A stretch of DNA of 64,000 nucleotides from Parabacteroides goldsteinii DSM 19448 = WAL 12034. Its GTDB lineage: Bacteria; Bacteroidota; Bacteroidia; Bacteroidales; Tannerellaceae. Position numbers and translations under genes: made by a program. Of the stretch, positions 18,483-27,424 are shown piece by piece. Within the stretch, counting starts at the first letter, position 1. Every line of letters starts with the position of its first letter. The stretch spans positions 622,859 to 686,858 of the forward strand of contig NZ_KQ033913.1 of assembly GCF_000969835.1 (NCBI RefSeq), written 5' to 3'. The notes beneath the pieces were generated by a model. It saw only the letters and a program-made list of their open reading frames with translations, searched no databases and was not told the DNA's origin.

Positions 18483-19847
18483 ATGAATAAAGACAAAGCT
18501 CTCTTCCGCCTGGAAAGGGAGAAATTATTGTTGACAGGTGAGATTCCCCGCTTATTTATGAAGTATGCACTTCCCGGCGTTGCGGGATTGTTGTTCCTGG
18601 GTATACAATCCGTGATCGACGGGATTGTGTTGGGACGTTTCGTAGGAGCCAATGCGCTTGCCAGTGTGAATCTGGTTTTGCCGTGTTACAGTTTGATTTC
18701 GGCATTTGCAATCGTGATGGGTATCGGGGGGCAAACCCTTGTCAGTATCAGCCTCGGAAGAGGGGATAAGCAGGAGGCTAATGATGCTTTGCGCTCGGTA
18801 TTCGTGTTTTTGCTGGGGATGTCCGTGGTGGTGAGCCTGGTTATTTTTCTGTCAGCAGGAAAGATTGCTTCTTTTTTGGGGGCGAACGAAGTGTTGTTAC
18901 CCGATGCGGTACATTATATACGGGCGCTCGTTCCTTTCTTCCCGCTGCTGTGTGCGATGTTTTTCAGCGACTATATAATCAAGGCGATGGGGCATCCGTT
19001 GTATGCGACCTCTGTTATGGGGATGACTGTGGTTCTGAATATTGTTCTGGACCTCGTGTTTGTTGCCGTTCTGGGGTGGGGCGTTATGGGAGCCGGACTG
19101 GCTACCGGTATTGCTTTTACGATGGGAGCCTGTTTTAACGTGCCCCGTTTATTCTCACGTCATGAAGTGGTTGCTGTGCAGCGTGGACGCTATGACCGGC
19201 GGCTGGTGTGGAATGCTTTCTATAACGGTTCGTCCGAAGGTATGTCGGAGTTGTCGGTGGCGATTACGGTATTTCTTTTCAATATTACCATGATGAGGTA
19301 TCTAGGAGAGAGTGGGGTGGCTGCATTTACGGCAATCAATTATATATTGTTTATCGGAACGACCGTATTCCTTGGCATATCGGATGGGATCATTCCTATT
19401 ATCGGGTATAATTACGGGGCCAGACAACAGGAACGTATCAAATCGATCCTGAAATTGGCGGCGCGGACGAATTCGCTGATCGGGATCGGTTTGTTTTTGC
19501 TGTTGTTGCTGTTTGGCGAGCAGGTGATCGGACTCTTTTTCAAGGATCATGGGAGCGAGGCTTTTGAGATTGCTTCGAGGGGTGTTTCGATTTATTGTTT
19601 CGCCTTCTTGTTGTGTGGACTGAATATATTGGCTTCCAGCTATTTTACGGCGATAGGGAATGCTAAGATATCTATTATTATCTCAGCTTTGAGAGGACTC
19701 GTATTTGTGGGAATCGGCATACTTGTCCTCCCTGCCGTGTTCGGTATCGATGCCATCTGGTATGATGTACCGATCGCTGAGATATGTACCTTGTCCGTTT
19801 CTTTCTGGCTGGTACGTAGGTCGTTATTTAATAATCGGAGCAATTAG
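18483..19847 (+). CDS. MATE family efflux transporter
   Basis: A 454-residue inner-membrane protein with about 12 hydrophobic segments in two halves, typical of cation-coupled multidrug and toxin extrusion transporters. MATE-like features include LPGVAGLLFLGIQSVIDGIV near the start, FIGTTVFLGISDGIIPIIGYNYGA in the second half, and matching loop sequences. The substrate cannot be read from sequence. It converges on the SGNH hydrolase gene, overlapping its 3' end by 24 bp. Confidence 0.92.
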   Translation: MNKDKALFRLEREKLLLTGEIPRLFMKYALPGVAGLLFLGIQSVIDGIVLGRFVGANALASVNLVLPCYSLISAFAIVMGIGGQTLVSISLGRGDKQEANDALRSVFVFLLGMSVVVSLVIFLSAGKIASFLGANEVLLPDAVHYIRALVPFFPLLCAMFFSDYIIKAMGHPLYATSVMGMTVVLNIVLDLVFVAVLGWGVMGAGLATGIAFTMGACFNVPRLFSRHEVVAVQRGRYDRRLVWNAFYNGSSEGMSELSVAITVFLFNITMMRYLGESGVAAFTAINYILFIGTTVFLGISDGIIPIIGYNYGARQQERIKSILKLAARTNSLIGIGLFLLLLLFGEQVIGLFFKDHGSEAFEIASRGVSIYCFAFLLCGLNILASSYFTAIGNAKISIIISALRGLVFVGIGILVLPAVFGIDAIWYDVPIAEICTLSVSFWLVRRSLFNNRSN

Positions 19848-21554
19848 CCGGTATCCTTTTTCATTCGGATGCAATCCGTCGGAGAAGAGAGATTCGTCTA
19901 TCTTTCCGTTGGGTAGGAGCAAGGCTGGCCCTGCATCGCCGAACAGGCAGTTTTCCTCCTCGGCCATCGTCCGGATATTCCGGTTGATGTTTTTCACCCA
20001 GTCCTCATGTTCGCGACGGGGAAGGATACCCATTACCTGGATCGTTGCTTTCGGTTGGCGGTTACGAACGGCTGTGATAAGGAATCGTAGACCTTCTACA
20101 ATGTCTTCGTCCGTACTGGAACCCATGTTGTTTGTTCCGATCATCAGGACGACCTTCTCTGCTTCGTAACCGTCCAGTTCATCGTGGTAGATACGCCAGA
20201 GTGCGTTTTCGATGCGGTCGTAACCATATCCCAGGTTCTGAAAACCGGCGGCTGCCATGTATTTCTTCCAGCTTTCCGGACCTCTGTTTAATGGGCCGGC
20301 AGGTTCGCCTCCCCAGAAATGCGTAATTGAATTGCCTATGATAACGGCTTTGGGAGGGTGCTGCTTGATATGGCTTATTATTTCGCGATGGCGTTTTTGC
20401 CATTCGTAATTGTTCGGTTCGCGGCGTTGGGTTACCGGCTGGCAGGTAGGGCGGTTACCTTCCGGGATACGGAGTATTTCACGTACTTTCTTTTCTACGG
20501 CTGTCGCCTGAGCCTGTGCGCCCAGGTCGGAGGGGTGTACGTAATCTACCCAGGCATCCGGCGAGTAATTGAGCTCGTCGTGTGTCAGGTAGTAGAGGTC
20601 TTTCACACCTTCCGATTGTAGTATTTCGAAACCTTTTTGCGAGCCTTTGTTGGCTTGTGTATATGCTTGGTATTGTCCCTTGTCGGTCGGCGCATTGCTG
20701 TATCCGGCATGTTCGACCAGCAGGATGGGGGCGTTGCGGGTTGCCCTGATCTGTTTTACGGCAGCAATGATCAGGTCTGTGATTTCCTGTTCTGTCTTTT
20801 GTGTGAGGTTAGGCAGGCAATCCAGGATATATATACGTGCATCCTGCTCTATGATGTAGTTCAGCACTTCCTTTTCCAGTTTCCCGTTTCCGGAAAATCC
20901 CAGGTTGATAAGCGGATAGCCCAGCGAACGTTGCAGGATATTGGCCCAGGCCATAGCCGGACGGGAAGAACAGGCTCCTTGTGCGATGGAGGTACCATAG
21001 AGTACGACCGGCTTTTCCGGCGATTGCGGGATAAAGGTCAGTTCGCTGCCTTCGGGAGTGCCGATCTCCATCCATTCTACCGTATTATATAAAGGTAAGT
21101 AAAGACGGTATTCAAACCCACGGTTATGATAGCTGTCCTGACCTAAATTCCTGTAACTGTATGTTATGGTATCTCCGAAAGAATAGTTTCCGAAGCAAAA
21201 GCCCCATTTCCCGTTGCTGTCGATACTGTACAGGTCGACGCCGGATACACCGGTACTTTGCATGTGCGGCATATTCAATCCGCCACTCACTTTGTAGCGG
21301 ACGGTGATCTGTGGGGCATTACTATAAAAGTGGATCGCTAACCCGGCCGAGTTGCGGGAGAGGTTCCATACGTCGGATCTTATTTCCTTCTCTGCCCGGT
21401 CAGGCAGGCGGACATATTTGTAACCTATTTCATCAGGCCAGCCCTGGTTTTGTACTACAGGAAAACCTGCATTCATCGGATTCTGCCATTTCCATTGTGC
21501 CCCGGCAGAAAGGCATGCCATACAGAAAAATAGTAGGCAAAAGAGTCTTTTCAT
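19824..21554 (-). CDS. Exported tandem SGNH/GDSL hydrolase (two esterase domains)
   Basis: A 576-residue protein with a signal peptide (residues 1-19, cut after AGA). An N-terminal beta-sandwich-like region (about 30-170) is followed by a first SGNH domain with YGTSIAQGACSS (nucleophile Ser), GFSGNG and DYVHPSDLG. A second SGNH domain starts near 375 with IGNSITHFWGGEP, then GYGYDRIEN, IGTNNMG and DGLHPNEKGY. Both therefore keep the Ser nucleophile, the Gly and Asn oxyanion residues and the Asp-His pair. The family deacetylates polysaccharides or cleaves other esters; with a GH97 gene divergent from it, action on acetylated glycans is plausible but inferred. Confidence 0.9.
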   Translation of the reverse strand: MKRLFCLLFFCMACLSAGAQWKWQNPMNAGFPVVQNQGWPDEIGYKYVRLPDRAEKEIRSDVWNLSRNSAGLAIHFYSNAPQITVRYKVSGGLNMPHMQSTGVSGVDLYSIDSNGKWGFCFGNYSFGDTITYSYRNLGQDSYHNRGFEYRLYLPLYNTVEWMEIGTPEGSELTFIPQSPEKPVVLYGTSIAQGACSSRPAMAWANILQRSLGYPLINLGFSGNGKLEKEVLNYIIEQDARIYILDCLPNLTQKTEQEITDLIIAAVKQIRATRNAPILLVEHAGYSNAPTDKGQYQAYTQANKGSQKGFEILQSEGVKDLYYLTHDELNYSPDAWVDYVHPSDLGAQAQATAVEKKVREILRIPEGNRPTCQPVTQRREPNNYEWQKRHREIISHIKQHPPKAVIIGNSITHFWGGEPAGPLNRGPESWKKYMAAAGFQNLGYGYDRIENALWRIYHDELDGYEAEKVVLMIGTNNMGSSTDEDIVEGLRFLITAVRNRQPKATIQVMGILPRREHEDWVKNINRNIRTMAEEENCLFGDAGPALLLPNGKIDESLFSDGLHPNEKGYRLIAPIIK

Positions 21555-21597
21555 GGTCGTTATTATGTGTTTATGTTACTTTTTGATACGATATTGA

Positions 21598-21605
21598 CAA
21601 AGATA
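21598..21605 (-). promoter_or_regulatory. Putative -7 element for the SGNH hydrolase
   Basis: On the - strand this reads TATCTTTG, 43 bases before the start codon at 21554. It lies within 40 bp of the oppositely directed GH97 element. Confidence 0.5.
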
Positions 21606-21641
21606 AAACAATTTCAGGAATTCTATTTTTATTTATTCATG

Positions 21642-21649
21642 TATATTTG
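21642..21649 (+). promoter_or_regulatory. Putative -7 element for the GH97 gene
   Basis: TATATTTG matches TAnnTTTG, 28 bases before the ATG at 21678. Confidence 0.55.
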
Positions 21650-21677
21650 CCATAGTTAAACAAAAAGTAAAAATACC

Positions 21678-23666
21678 ATGAAAGTACAAGCACTGCTCGT
21701 ATTCCTTCTGGCCGGAAGCATGTCGTTGATGGCTCAGAAGAGTTATCAGTTACAATCGCCGGACAGAAAACTGCAAACGGTAGTTACCGTAGGTGATAAT
21801 GTAGAATTTTCCCTGACTCATGACGGAACAGAGGTCCTGGCTCCATCCGCAATCTCCATGACTTTACAGAATGGAGAAGTTTTGGGAGCAAAACCAAAAG
21901 TATCGAAAGTAACCAAAGGGTCGGTAGACAAAGTGATCCCTTCTCCTTTCTATAAGAAGACGGAAGTAAGCGATATCTATAATGAAATGACGATTTCTTT
22001 CCGTGGAGATTACAGTATAGCCTTCCGCTTATATAACGATGGACTGGCTTATCGTTTCATTACCCGTAAGAAAGGGGAGATTGTCGTTGCAGACGAAGCG
22101 GCAACCTATAACTTCTCGACAGACCATAAGACATTTTCTGCTTATGTGAATAGTACGAAGCCGACATTCGAAGAACAGTTCTCCAACTCGTTTGAGCAAC
22201 CTTATGTGAATGAAGCTATCACCAAACTGAACGACAAGCGTTTGATGATCCTCCCTTATCTGGTAGATCTGGGTAACGGAAAGAAACTATGTATCACCGA
22301 AGCCGATTTGGAAGACTATCCGGGTATGTTCCTGAACAATGCAACAGATAAGCCCTCTCTGAAATCTGTGCATGCCCCTTATCCGAAGGTAAAACAACAG
22401 GGCGGACATAACCGCCTTCAGATGCTGGTCAAGGAACGTGAAGATTTTATAGCTAAAACCAAAGGAAACCGTTCGTTCCCGTGGCGCGTATTTGTCGTTT
22501 CTGAAAATGACAAGCAGCTGGTCGATTGCGATATGGTGTATCGCCTGGCTTCTCCTTCCCGTGTAAGTGATGTTTCCTGGATCAAACCGGGTAAGGTTGC
22601 CTGGGACTGGTGGAACGACTGGAACATTTATGGAGTGGACTTCCGTGCCGGTATCAATAACGATACTTATAAATATTATATTGACTTCGCTTCCGAACAT
22701 GGCATCGAATATGTAATTCTGGATGAGGGCTGGGCTGTTAACCTGGAAGCTGACTTGCTGAAAGTCATCCCGGAAATCAATATGGAGGAAATCGTATCGT
22801 ATGCCAAATCGAAGAATGTGGATATTATCCTCTGGGCAGGCTTTTATGCTTTCGACCGTGACATGGAGAATGTGGTAAAGCATTATGCGGATATGGGTGT
22901 CAAAGGTTTCAAGGTTGACTTTATGGACCGTGACGATCAGGAACTTATCAATTTCTTGTACCGCTCGGCAGAAACTTGTGCCAGATATAAGATGTTGGTC
23001 GATTTTCACGGCATATGTAAACCGACTGGTTTGCAGCGTACTTATCCGAACGTGATCAATTATGAAGGGGTGAATGGTTTGGAACAGTTGAAATGGTCGC
23101 CTGCCTCTTACGATATGGTTACTTACGACGTGACATTCCCGTTCATCCGTATGGTTGCCGGTCCGGTAGATTATACACAGGGTGCCATGCGGAATGCAAC
23201 CCGTGCCAACTATCGTCCGGTTAACTCCGAACCGATGAGCCAGGGTACCCGTTGCCGCCAGCTGGCTACTTATGTGATTTTCGAATCGCCTCTGAATATG
23301 CTTTGCGATAATCCGACCAATTATATGCGTGAAAAAGAATGTACCGAGTTTATCGCAAACATCCCGACCGTTTGGAACGAAACACAGGTGCTCGATGCAA
23401 AAGTATCCGAATATATCGCGATGGCCCGCCAGCACGATGATATCTGGTATCTGGGTGCCCTGACCAATTGGGAGCCGCGCGAGATGGAACTGGATCTTTC
23501 TTTCCTGGGTGACGGCGATTACAAACTGGAACTTTTCAAAGACGGTATCAATGCCGACCGTGCCGCCTGCGATTATAAAAAAGAAATCATCCCGGTTCCC
23601 GCCGACCGTAAGCTGAAGATCAAAATGGCTCCGGGCGGCGGATATGCTGCAAAGATCTATAAATAA
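21678..23666 (+). CDS. Glycoside hydrolase family 97 protein
   Basis: The 662-residue protein has a signal peptide (cut after SLMAQ) and the GH97 order: N-terminal beta-supersandwich (residues about 25-290), catalytic TIM barrel (about 300-560) and C-terminal beta-sandwich. Signatures include GKVAWDWWNDW, YVILDEGWA, GVKGFKVDFMDRDDQ and LVDFHGICKPTGLQRTYPN. The Asp of DFHG (D442) is at the position used as nucleophile by retaining GH97 alpha-galactosidases, so a retaining enzyme is more likely than a SusB-type inverting alpha-glucosidase. Location is periplasmic or surface. There is no SusC/SusD pair nearby. Its stop overlaps the GNAT gene by 10 bp, convergently. Confidence 0.93.
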   Translation: MKVQALLVFLLAGSMSLMAQKSYQLQSPDRKLQTVVTVGDNVEFSLTHDGTEVLAPSAISMTLQNGEVLGAKPKVSKVTKGSVDKVIPSPFYKKTEVSDIYNEMTISFRGDYSIAFRLYNDGLAYRFITRKKGEIVVADEAATYNFSTDHKTFSAYVNSTKPTFEEQFSNSFEQPYVNEAITKLNDKRLMILPYLVDLGNGKKLCITEADLEDYPGMFLNNATDKPSLKSVHAPYPKVKQQGGHNRLQMLVKEREDFIAKTKGNRSFPWRVFVVSENDKQLVDCDMVYRLASPSRVSDVSWIKPGKVAWDWWNDWNIYGVDFRAGINNDTYKYYIDFASEHGIEYVILDEGWAVNLEADLLKVIPEINMEEIVSYAKSKNVDIILWAGFYAFDRDMENVVKHYADMGVKGFKVDFMDRDDQELINFLYRSAETCARYKMLVDFHGICKPTGLQRTYPNVINYEGVNGLEQLKWSPASYDMVTYDVTFPFIRMVAGPVDYTQGAMRNATRANYRPVNSEPMSQGTRCRQLATYVIFESPLNMLCDNPTNYMREKECTEFIANIPTVWNETQVLDAKVSEYIAMARQHDDIWYLGALTNWEPREMELDLSFLGDGDYKLELFKDGINADRAACDYKKEIIPVPADRKLKIKMAPGGGYAAKIYK

Positions 23667-24118
23667 CCGACTTCCAGGTGCATGGAATAAGCGTTCGAAC
23701 CGTCCGCATAATAATTGTTTATTGTGCGGACCGGTTCGAATTTGTTTTTTTGGTAAAGACGGAGCGCTGCCGGGTTTGATACGTTTACTTCGAGCGTAAT
23801 CTTTGGATGATTATGCTGTCTGGCAAATTCGATCGTTTTGTCTATCAGGTGTTGCCCTAACTTCTGCTTTCTGAAACCGGGATGTACGGCTAAAGAATAG
23901 ATGCGCAGATTAGGGGTATGATCGTTTTGCAAGAGAGAAACGTAAGCGACTATTCTCTCTTGGTATTCAACGACATAAAACATTCCTTTGGCTTTTGTGA
24001 TCAGATAGACGAATTGTTTTTTGGAAAAGCTGTCCGGACCGAAACAGGATGTCTCTATTCTCATAATCCCGTCCAGGTCTGCCCGGGTTGCCTGCCTGGT
24101 TATAATCTCCTGTTCCAT
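23657..24118 (-). CDS. GNAT family N-acetyltransferase (RimI-like)
   Basis: A 153-residue GNAT-fold protein with an acetyl-CoA-binding stretch LAVHPGFRKQKLGQHLIDK and the later NPAALRLYQKNKFEPVRTINNYY pattern typical of RimI-like acetyltransferases. The start is 3 bp after the stop of an ATP-grasp ligase on the same strand, so the two are almost certainly one transcript. In other bacteria RimK-like ligases with the same type of N-terminal domain are found with GNAT proteins. Acetylation of a peptide product or of the ligase substrate is therefore possible, rather than ribosomal protein S18 acetylation. Confidence 0.88.
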   Translation of the reverse strand: MEQEIITRQATRADLDGIMRIETSCFGPDSFSKKQFVYLITKAKGMFYVVEYQERIVAYVSLLQNDHTPNLRIYSLAVHPGFRKQKLGQHLIDKTIEFARQHNHPKITLEVNVSNPAALRLYQKNKFEPVRTINNYYADGSNAYSMHLEVGYL

Positions 24119-24121
24119 CTT

Positions 24122-25594
24122 TTAGAAGTGTTTCATATCCAACATACGCCCGAAATGATTCAGTATCCTGTAATACAGGTCATCGCCCAGTACAGCGTCT
24201 TCGATACCGTGGTCGATACTCGGATTATCGTTGATCTCGATAATCATGGCGCGGTCGTTGACCATTTTCATATCGACTCCGTATAATCCTTTTCCGATAA
24301 ATGAAGTCGCTTTGACTGCCGTGTCAAGCACTTTGCGGGGAACCTGATAAATAGGAATGGTATCGACCAGTCCGCACCGGCTTCTTCCCGAATCATAATG
24401 ACAGTAGATTTGCCAGTGTCCTTTGGCCATATAATACTTGCAGGCAAACAACGGCTCACCGTTCAGGATACCGATCCGCCAGTCGAACTCAGTCGGAGTA
24501 AATTCCTGGGCGAGGAGGATGGACGATTTTTCAAACAGCAGGTCGAGTGCTGCTTCCAGCTCCGTTTCGTTGGTCACCTTCTTCATCCCGAAAGAGAAAG
24601 AACCATCCGGAATCTTCAGGATGAACGGTGATCCCAACTGGTTGCTGATCTGTTCGAATGTATTTTCGTTAGACTTGAATATCAGCATCGAGAGGGGAGC
24701 CGGTATCTTTTCCTTTTCAAATAATTCATTCAGGAATACTTTATTTGTGCACCGGATGATGGATAACGGATCGTCTATCACGACCATTCCGTTCTGCCTT
24801 GCCAATTGCGAAAGCCGGAAGGTGTAATGGTTCAGTGAAGTCGTCGTACGTATAAATAAAGCATCGAACTCCATCAGACGGGTGGCATCTTCTTCCGTGA
24901 TCAGTTCGGCATGTATATCCATCTTTTTGGCTACTTCCAACAGCTTGTTTATGGCCTGTTTGTTGCTGGGCGGAAACTTTTCTTCCGGGTCGTATAATAC
25001 AGCCAGACTATACCGGGCTGATTTAACGGTTTGGGGTGCACGCCATACCTTTTTGTTGAAACGGTCGAGCGCTTCAGCGAAGAAACTTTGTTCTTCATCG
25101 TTCAGTTGTTCCAATGACAAGAGTTGAATGGATTCGATCTGGTTCTTAGCCCGGGTATTAAAACTGATCCTAAGGAGGGGAGCAGGATAGTTTTCGAAGA
25201 TGAATCGGGCAATTTTCTCCAGCCCTTTTTCCTGGCAAGTCCCGAAATAGAGGTTCAGATACCAGATATCGTCGGTAATATTGTTTTTCTGTATCCATTG
25301 ATAACAGAGCTTCTGTAAGTTCCGGTCCATGCGGACACCCGCCCCGGCTTCCAGCTTATTGATGATATCTACTCCGGGAATCACCTTGTGCCCTCGGGTT
25401 TGAGCCAGTAATGAACAGTAATATCCTTCGGAATTATAACTGTAGTCATTACTGAGGTTGATGACAAACTTACTCCCCTTTTCTTTTTGGAGAGATTTGT
25501 TTTTTAAATAATCGGAAACAGTTAAGATACTGCTTGTCTTATAATACGGTTTCCAATCATTCAGACTGTCTAAAAGAATCAGCACATTATTCAT
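24122..25594 (-). CDS. RimK-like ATP-grasp ligase with N-terminal RLAN-type domain
   Basis: The 490-residue protein joins an N-terminal domain of about 180 residues (resembling the RimK-like ATP-grasp N-terminal, RLAN, domain) to an ATP-grasp ligase. The ligase half contains VFLNELFEKEKIPAP, PFILKIPDGSFSFGMKKV (ATP-binding Lys and Gly-rich loop), LLAQEFTPTEFDWRIGIL and the Mg-binding end VDMKMVNDRAMIIEINDNPS. Such enzymes form amide bonds between carboxylates and amines, often adding amino acids to peptides. It is followed after 3 bp by a GNAT gene. A C39-like peptidase that accompanies some of these systems is not seen here. Substrate unknown. Confidence 0.85.
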   Translation of the reverse strand: MNNVLILLDSLNDWKPYYKTSSILTVSDYLKNKSLQKEKGSKFVINLSNDYSYNSEGYYCSLLAQTRGHKVIPGVDIINKLEAGAGVRMDRNLQKLCYQWIQKNNITDDIWYLNLYFGTCQEKGLEKIARFIFENYPAPLLRISFNTRAKNQIESIQLLSLEQLNDEEQSFFAEALDRFNKKVWRAPQTVKSARYSLAVLYDPEEKFPPSNKQAINKLLEVAKKMDIHAELITEEDATRLMEFDALFIRTTTSLNHYTFRLSQLARQNGMVVIDDPLSIIRCTNKVFLNELFEKEKIPAPLSMLIFKSNENTFEQISNQLGSPFILKIPDGSFSFGMKKVTNETELEAALDLLFEKSSILLAQEFTPTEFDWRIGILNGEPLFACKYYMAKGHWQIYCHYDSGRSRCGLVDTIPIYQVPRKVLDTAVKATSFIGKGLYGVDMKMVNDRAMIIEINDNPSIDHGIEDAVLGDDLYYRILNHFGRMLDMKHF

Positions 25595-25616
25595 ATTGAA
25601 TATTAAAATGAGTGCG

Positions 25617-25624
25617 CAAAAATA
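25617..25624 (-). promoter_or_regulatory. Putative -7 element for the ATP-grasp/GNAT operon
   Basis: On the - strand this reads TATTTTTG, 22 bases before the start codon at 25594. Confidence 0.5.
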
Positions 25625-25783
25625 GACAAATAAATCAATCTGTAATGCGAATAATCATTAATTATTAAAAGTACTCTTTGCTGATTGAGTCTCAGGGTGT
25701 TGTTTCCTGTCACATATTATCTCCAATCTCGTTGTTTGTGTTGTTAAACATCTTGATTTTTACGGTTTGGGTGTAGAAATGTT

Positions 25784-25791
25784 TACTTTTG
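25784..25791 (+). promoter_or_regulatory. Putative -7 element for the orphan coiled-coil gene
   Basis: TACTTTTG matches TAnnTTTG, 23 bases before the ATG at 25815. A TTTG lies upstream at 25766, closer than the usual -33 spacing. Confidence 0.5.
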
Positions 25792-25814
25792 TTGAAACAT
25801 AAAATATTATAATA

Positions 25815-26228
25815 ATGGAAATAGATGAATTGAACGCGGAAATAGAGAAGATGGAGAAGTCTATCGCTAATGCAAAGAGGAAAATAGAATCATGTGAAAA
25901 GAAGAGAAAAAAGCTTTTGCAAGAGGTCTATAATAACAAGTATTTGCGGCTTTCAGAATTACAAATTTGTTATGTAAGAGAAATATACCGTTTGGATCTT
26001 GATGGGTATGATGTTATTGATTTTAAAGGCGTTTATGCTGGATTTAGATATGGTATATTTGAATATGAAAATTCTGATGAATATACAAACAGAAGAGAAA
26101 ATTATTGTGAAATAATAATAGAGGATGAACCAGAAATAATTACTGAAGAAGAATTTTGTGATATACTTAAAATTATTCATACTAAGTTGGATGAAAAATT
26201 GTTTTCTAAATTTGCAAAGTCTAAGTAG
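25815..26228 (+). CDS. Small acidic protein with N-terminal coiled coil, function unknown
   Basis: The 137-residue protein opens with a charged heptad-like helix (residues 1-40, rich in Glu, Lys and Ile) that should form a coiled coil. A mixed region follows with many Tyr, Glu and Asp residues. No family is recognised. Base composition is clearly more AT-rich than the flanking housekeeping genes, and the gene lies next to a broken recombinase, which suggests acquired DNA. A -7 element directly upstream supports it being a real gene. Confidence 0.6.
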   Translation: MEIDELNAEIEKMEKSIANAKRKIESCEKKRKKLLQEVYNNKYLRLSELQICYVREIYRLDLDGYDVIDFKGVYAGFRYGIFEYENSDEYTNRRENYCEIIIEDEPEIITEEEFCDILKIIHTKLDEKLFSKFAKSK

Positions 26229-26749
26229 ATGAAGTATTATCACTCTAAAGTCAAAATGTCATTTTGTTATTTTACCTTCTGTATCTTTGCTTTGTAAGTA
26301 TCCGGTTCCGGTTTGCCTGTAAAATATGGAACTGTACGGAAGTTAAGGATTATCTTTTTGGATGGTAGTTTTCTAATAATATGGAAAAATGATTTTCGGA
26401 CTGCATTTATCTGTACGGATAGGTGTAGTCCGGTTTGTTTTTATATTGTTTTGTATAACATTTAGTAAAGTGAAAGTTAGACTGTCTGGTAGATACTTTT
26501 AGAAGAAAAATAGCTGCTATTTAAAAAAAATATTCACTTTGTATACCTCAGATCAGGTCATGTCCTTTCTTTTCTGATTCCCTTTTTATCTATCTGTGCA
26601 GGTAGTGAATGCTATCCGGAAGGAAAGGAATACATACTTTTCTGTTTATACGGATTTCTTTGATTCGCTTGTTAGTAGAAAGCCTGTTTATGTGTTATTT
26701 TGTTTACTAAATTCCTTTAATATTTATCAATTAGTAAATAATTAAGTAT
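26229..26749. other. AT-rich gap before the recombinase remnant
   Basis: A 521-bp interval with no credible gene. It contains one promoter-like TATCTTTG at 26282-26289 with no start codon and gene at the usual distance, then low-complexity A/T stretches. It may be decayed mobile-element sequence. Confidence 0.5.
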
Positions 26750-27424
26750 ATGAGAACAGACAAAAGCCGGGCTACAGGCAGGCGGCAGAAAGTGGAAATG
26801 TTGCAGTTTATGCAGCAGAAAATAGACCGCTTGGAAGATAGTGGTAAAAAGAGTACGGCACATAATTACAGGAGTACAATTCGTTCCGGCGTTTTTTAGG
26901 ATCGAAGAGAGTGTATGCGGAAAAGATGGACGGGGAGTTGATGGTGGCGTATGAACATTGGTTGATGGAAGATAAGCCGGAAGGAAAAGGTTGTGACGCG
27001 ATTACCCGAAAAGCTGGAATTTGCCCTTTTGATATTTCTTTTTTCTTATTATACGCGGGGAATGTCGTTTGTGGATTTGGCACATTTAAAGAAAAAGGAT
27101 ATCCAAGGGGGAGTCTTGACTTATGTGAGGCGCAAAACTGGAAAGGTGTTACATATTGAATTACTCCCGGAAATGATCATGATTATCCGGCGGTATGCAT
27201 CTGAAGTAAAAGACAGCCCTTATCTGTTCCCACTCCTGACAAAAGATGGAGCAGGCTATGAAAGTGCGCTTAGGTTACAAAATAAACGATTGAAACGGGT
27301 TGCAAAGATTCTCGGCTTGAATGTAAAATTGACGACTCATGTGGCAAGGCATTCCTGGGCGACAATAGCTCGTGATAAAGGAGTGGATTATTCGTATAAA
27401 TTTAAAATCAACAATCATGAGTAA
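26750..27424 (+). pseudogene. Tyrosine recombinase, two frameshifts and lost C-terminus
   Basis: ATG 26750 opens a typical core-binding domain (EMLQFMQQKIDRLE, then HNYRSTIRS) that hits a stop at 26897. The same protein continues in frame +2 from about 26884 (FRRFLGSKRVYAEKMDG to EDKPEGKG), then returns to frame 0 near 26990 (LEFALLIFLFSYYTRGMSFV and onward). Two indels are therefore needed. The catalytic Arg (TRGMSFVDLAHL) and the HxxRH box (HVARHSW) survive. The end reads KGVDYSYKFKINNHE and stops at 27424, so the LGH segment and the nucleophile Tyr are gone. Homology is to integrases of Bacteroidetes mobile elements. The break point abuts the next gene. Confidence 0.88.
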
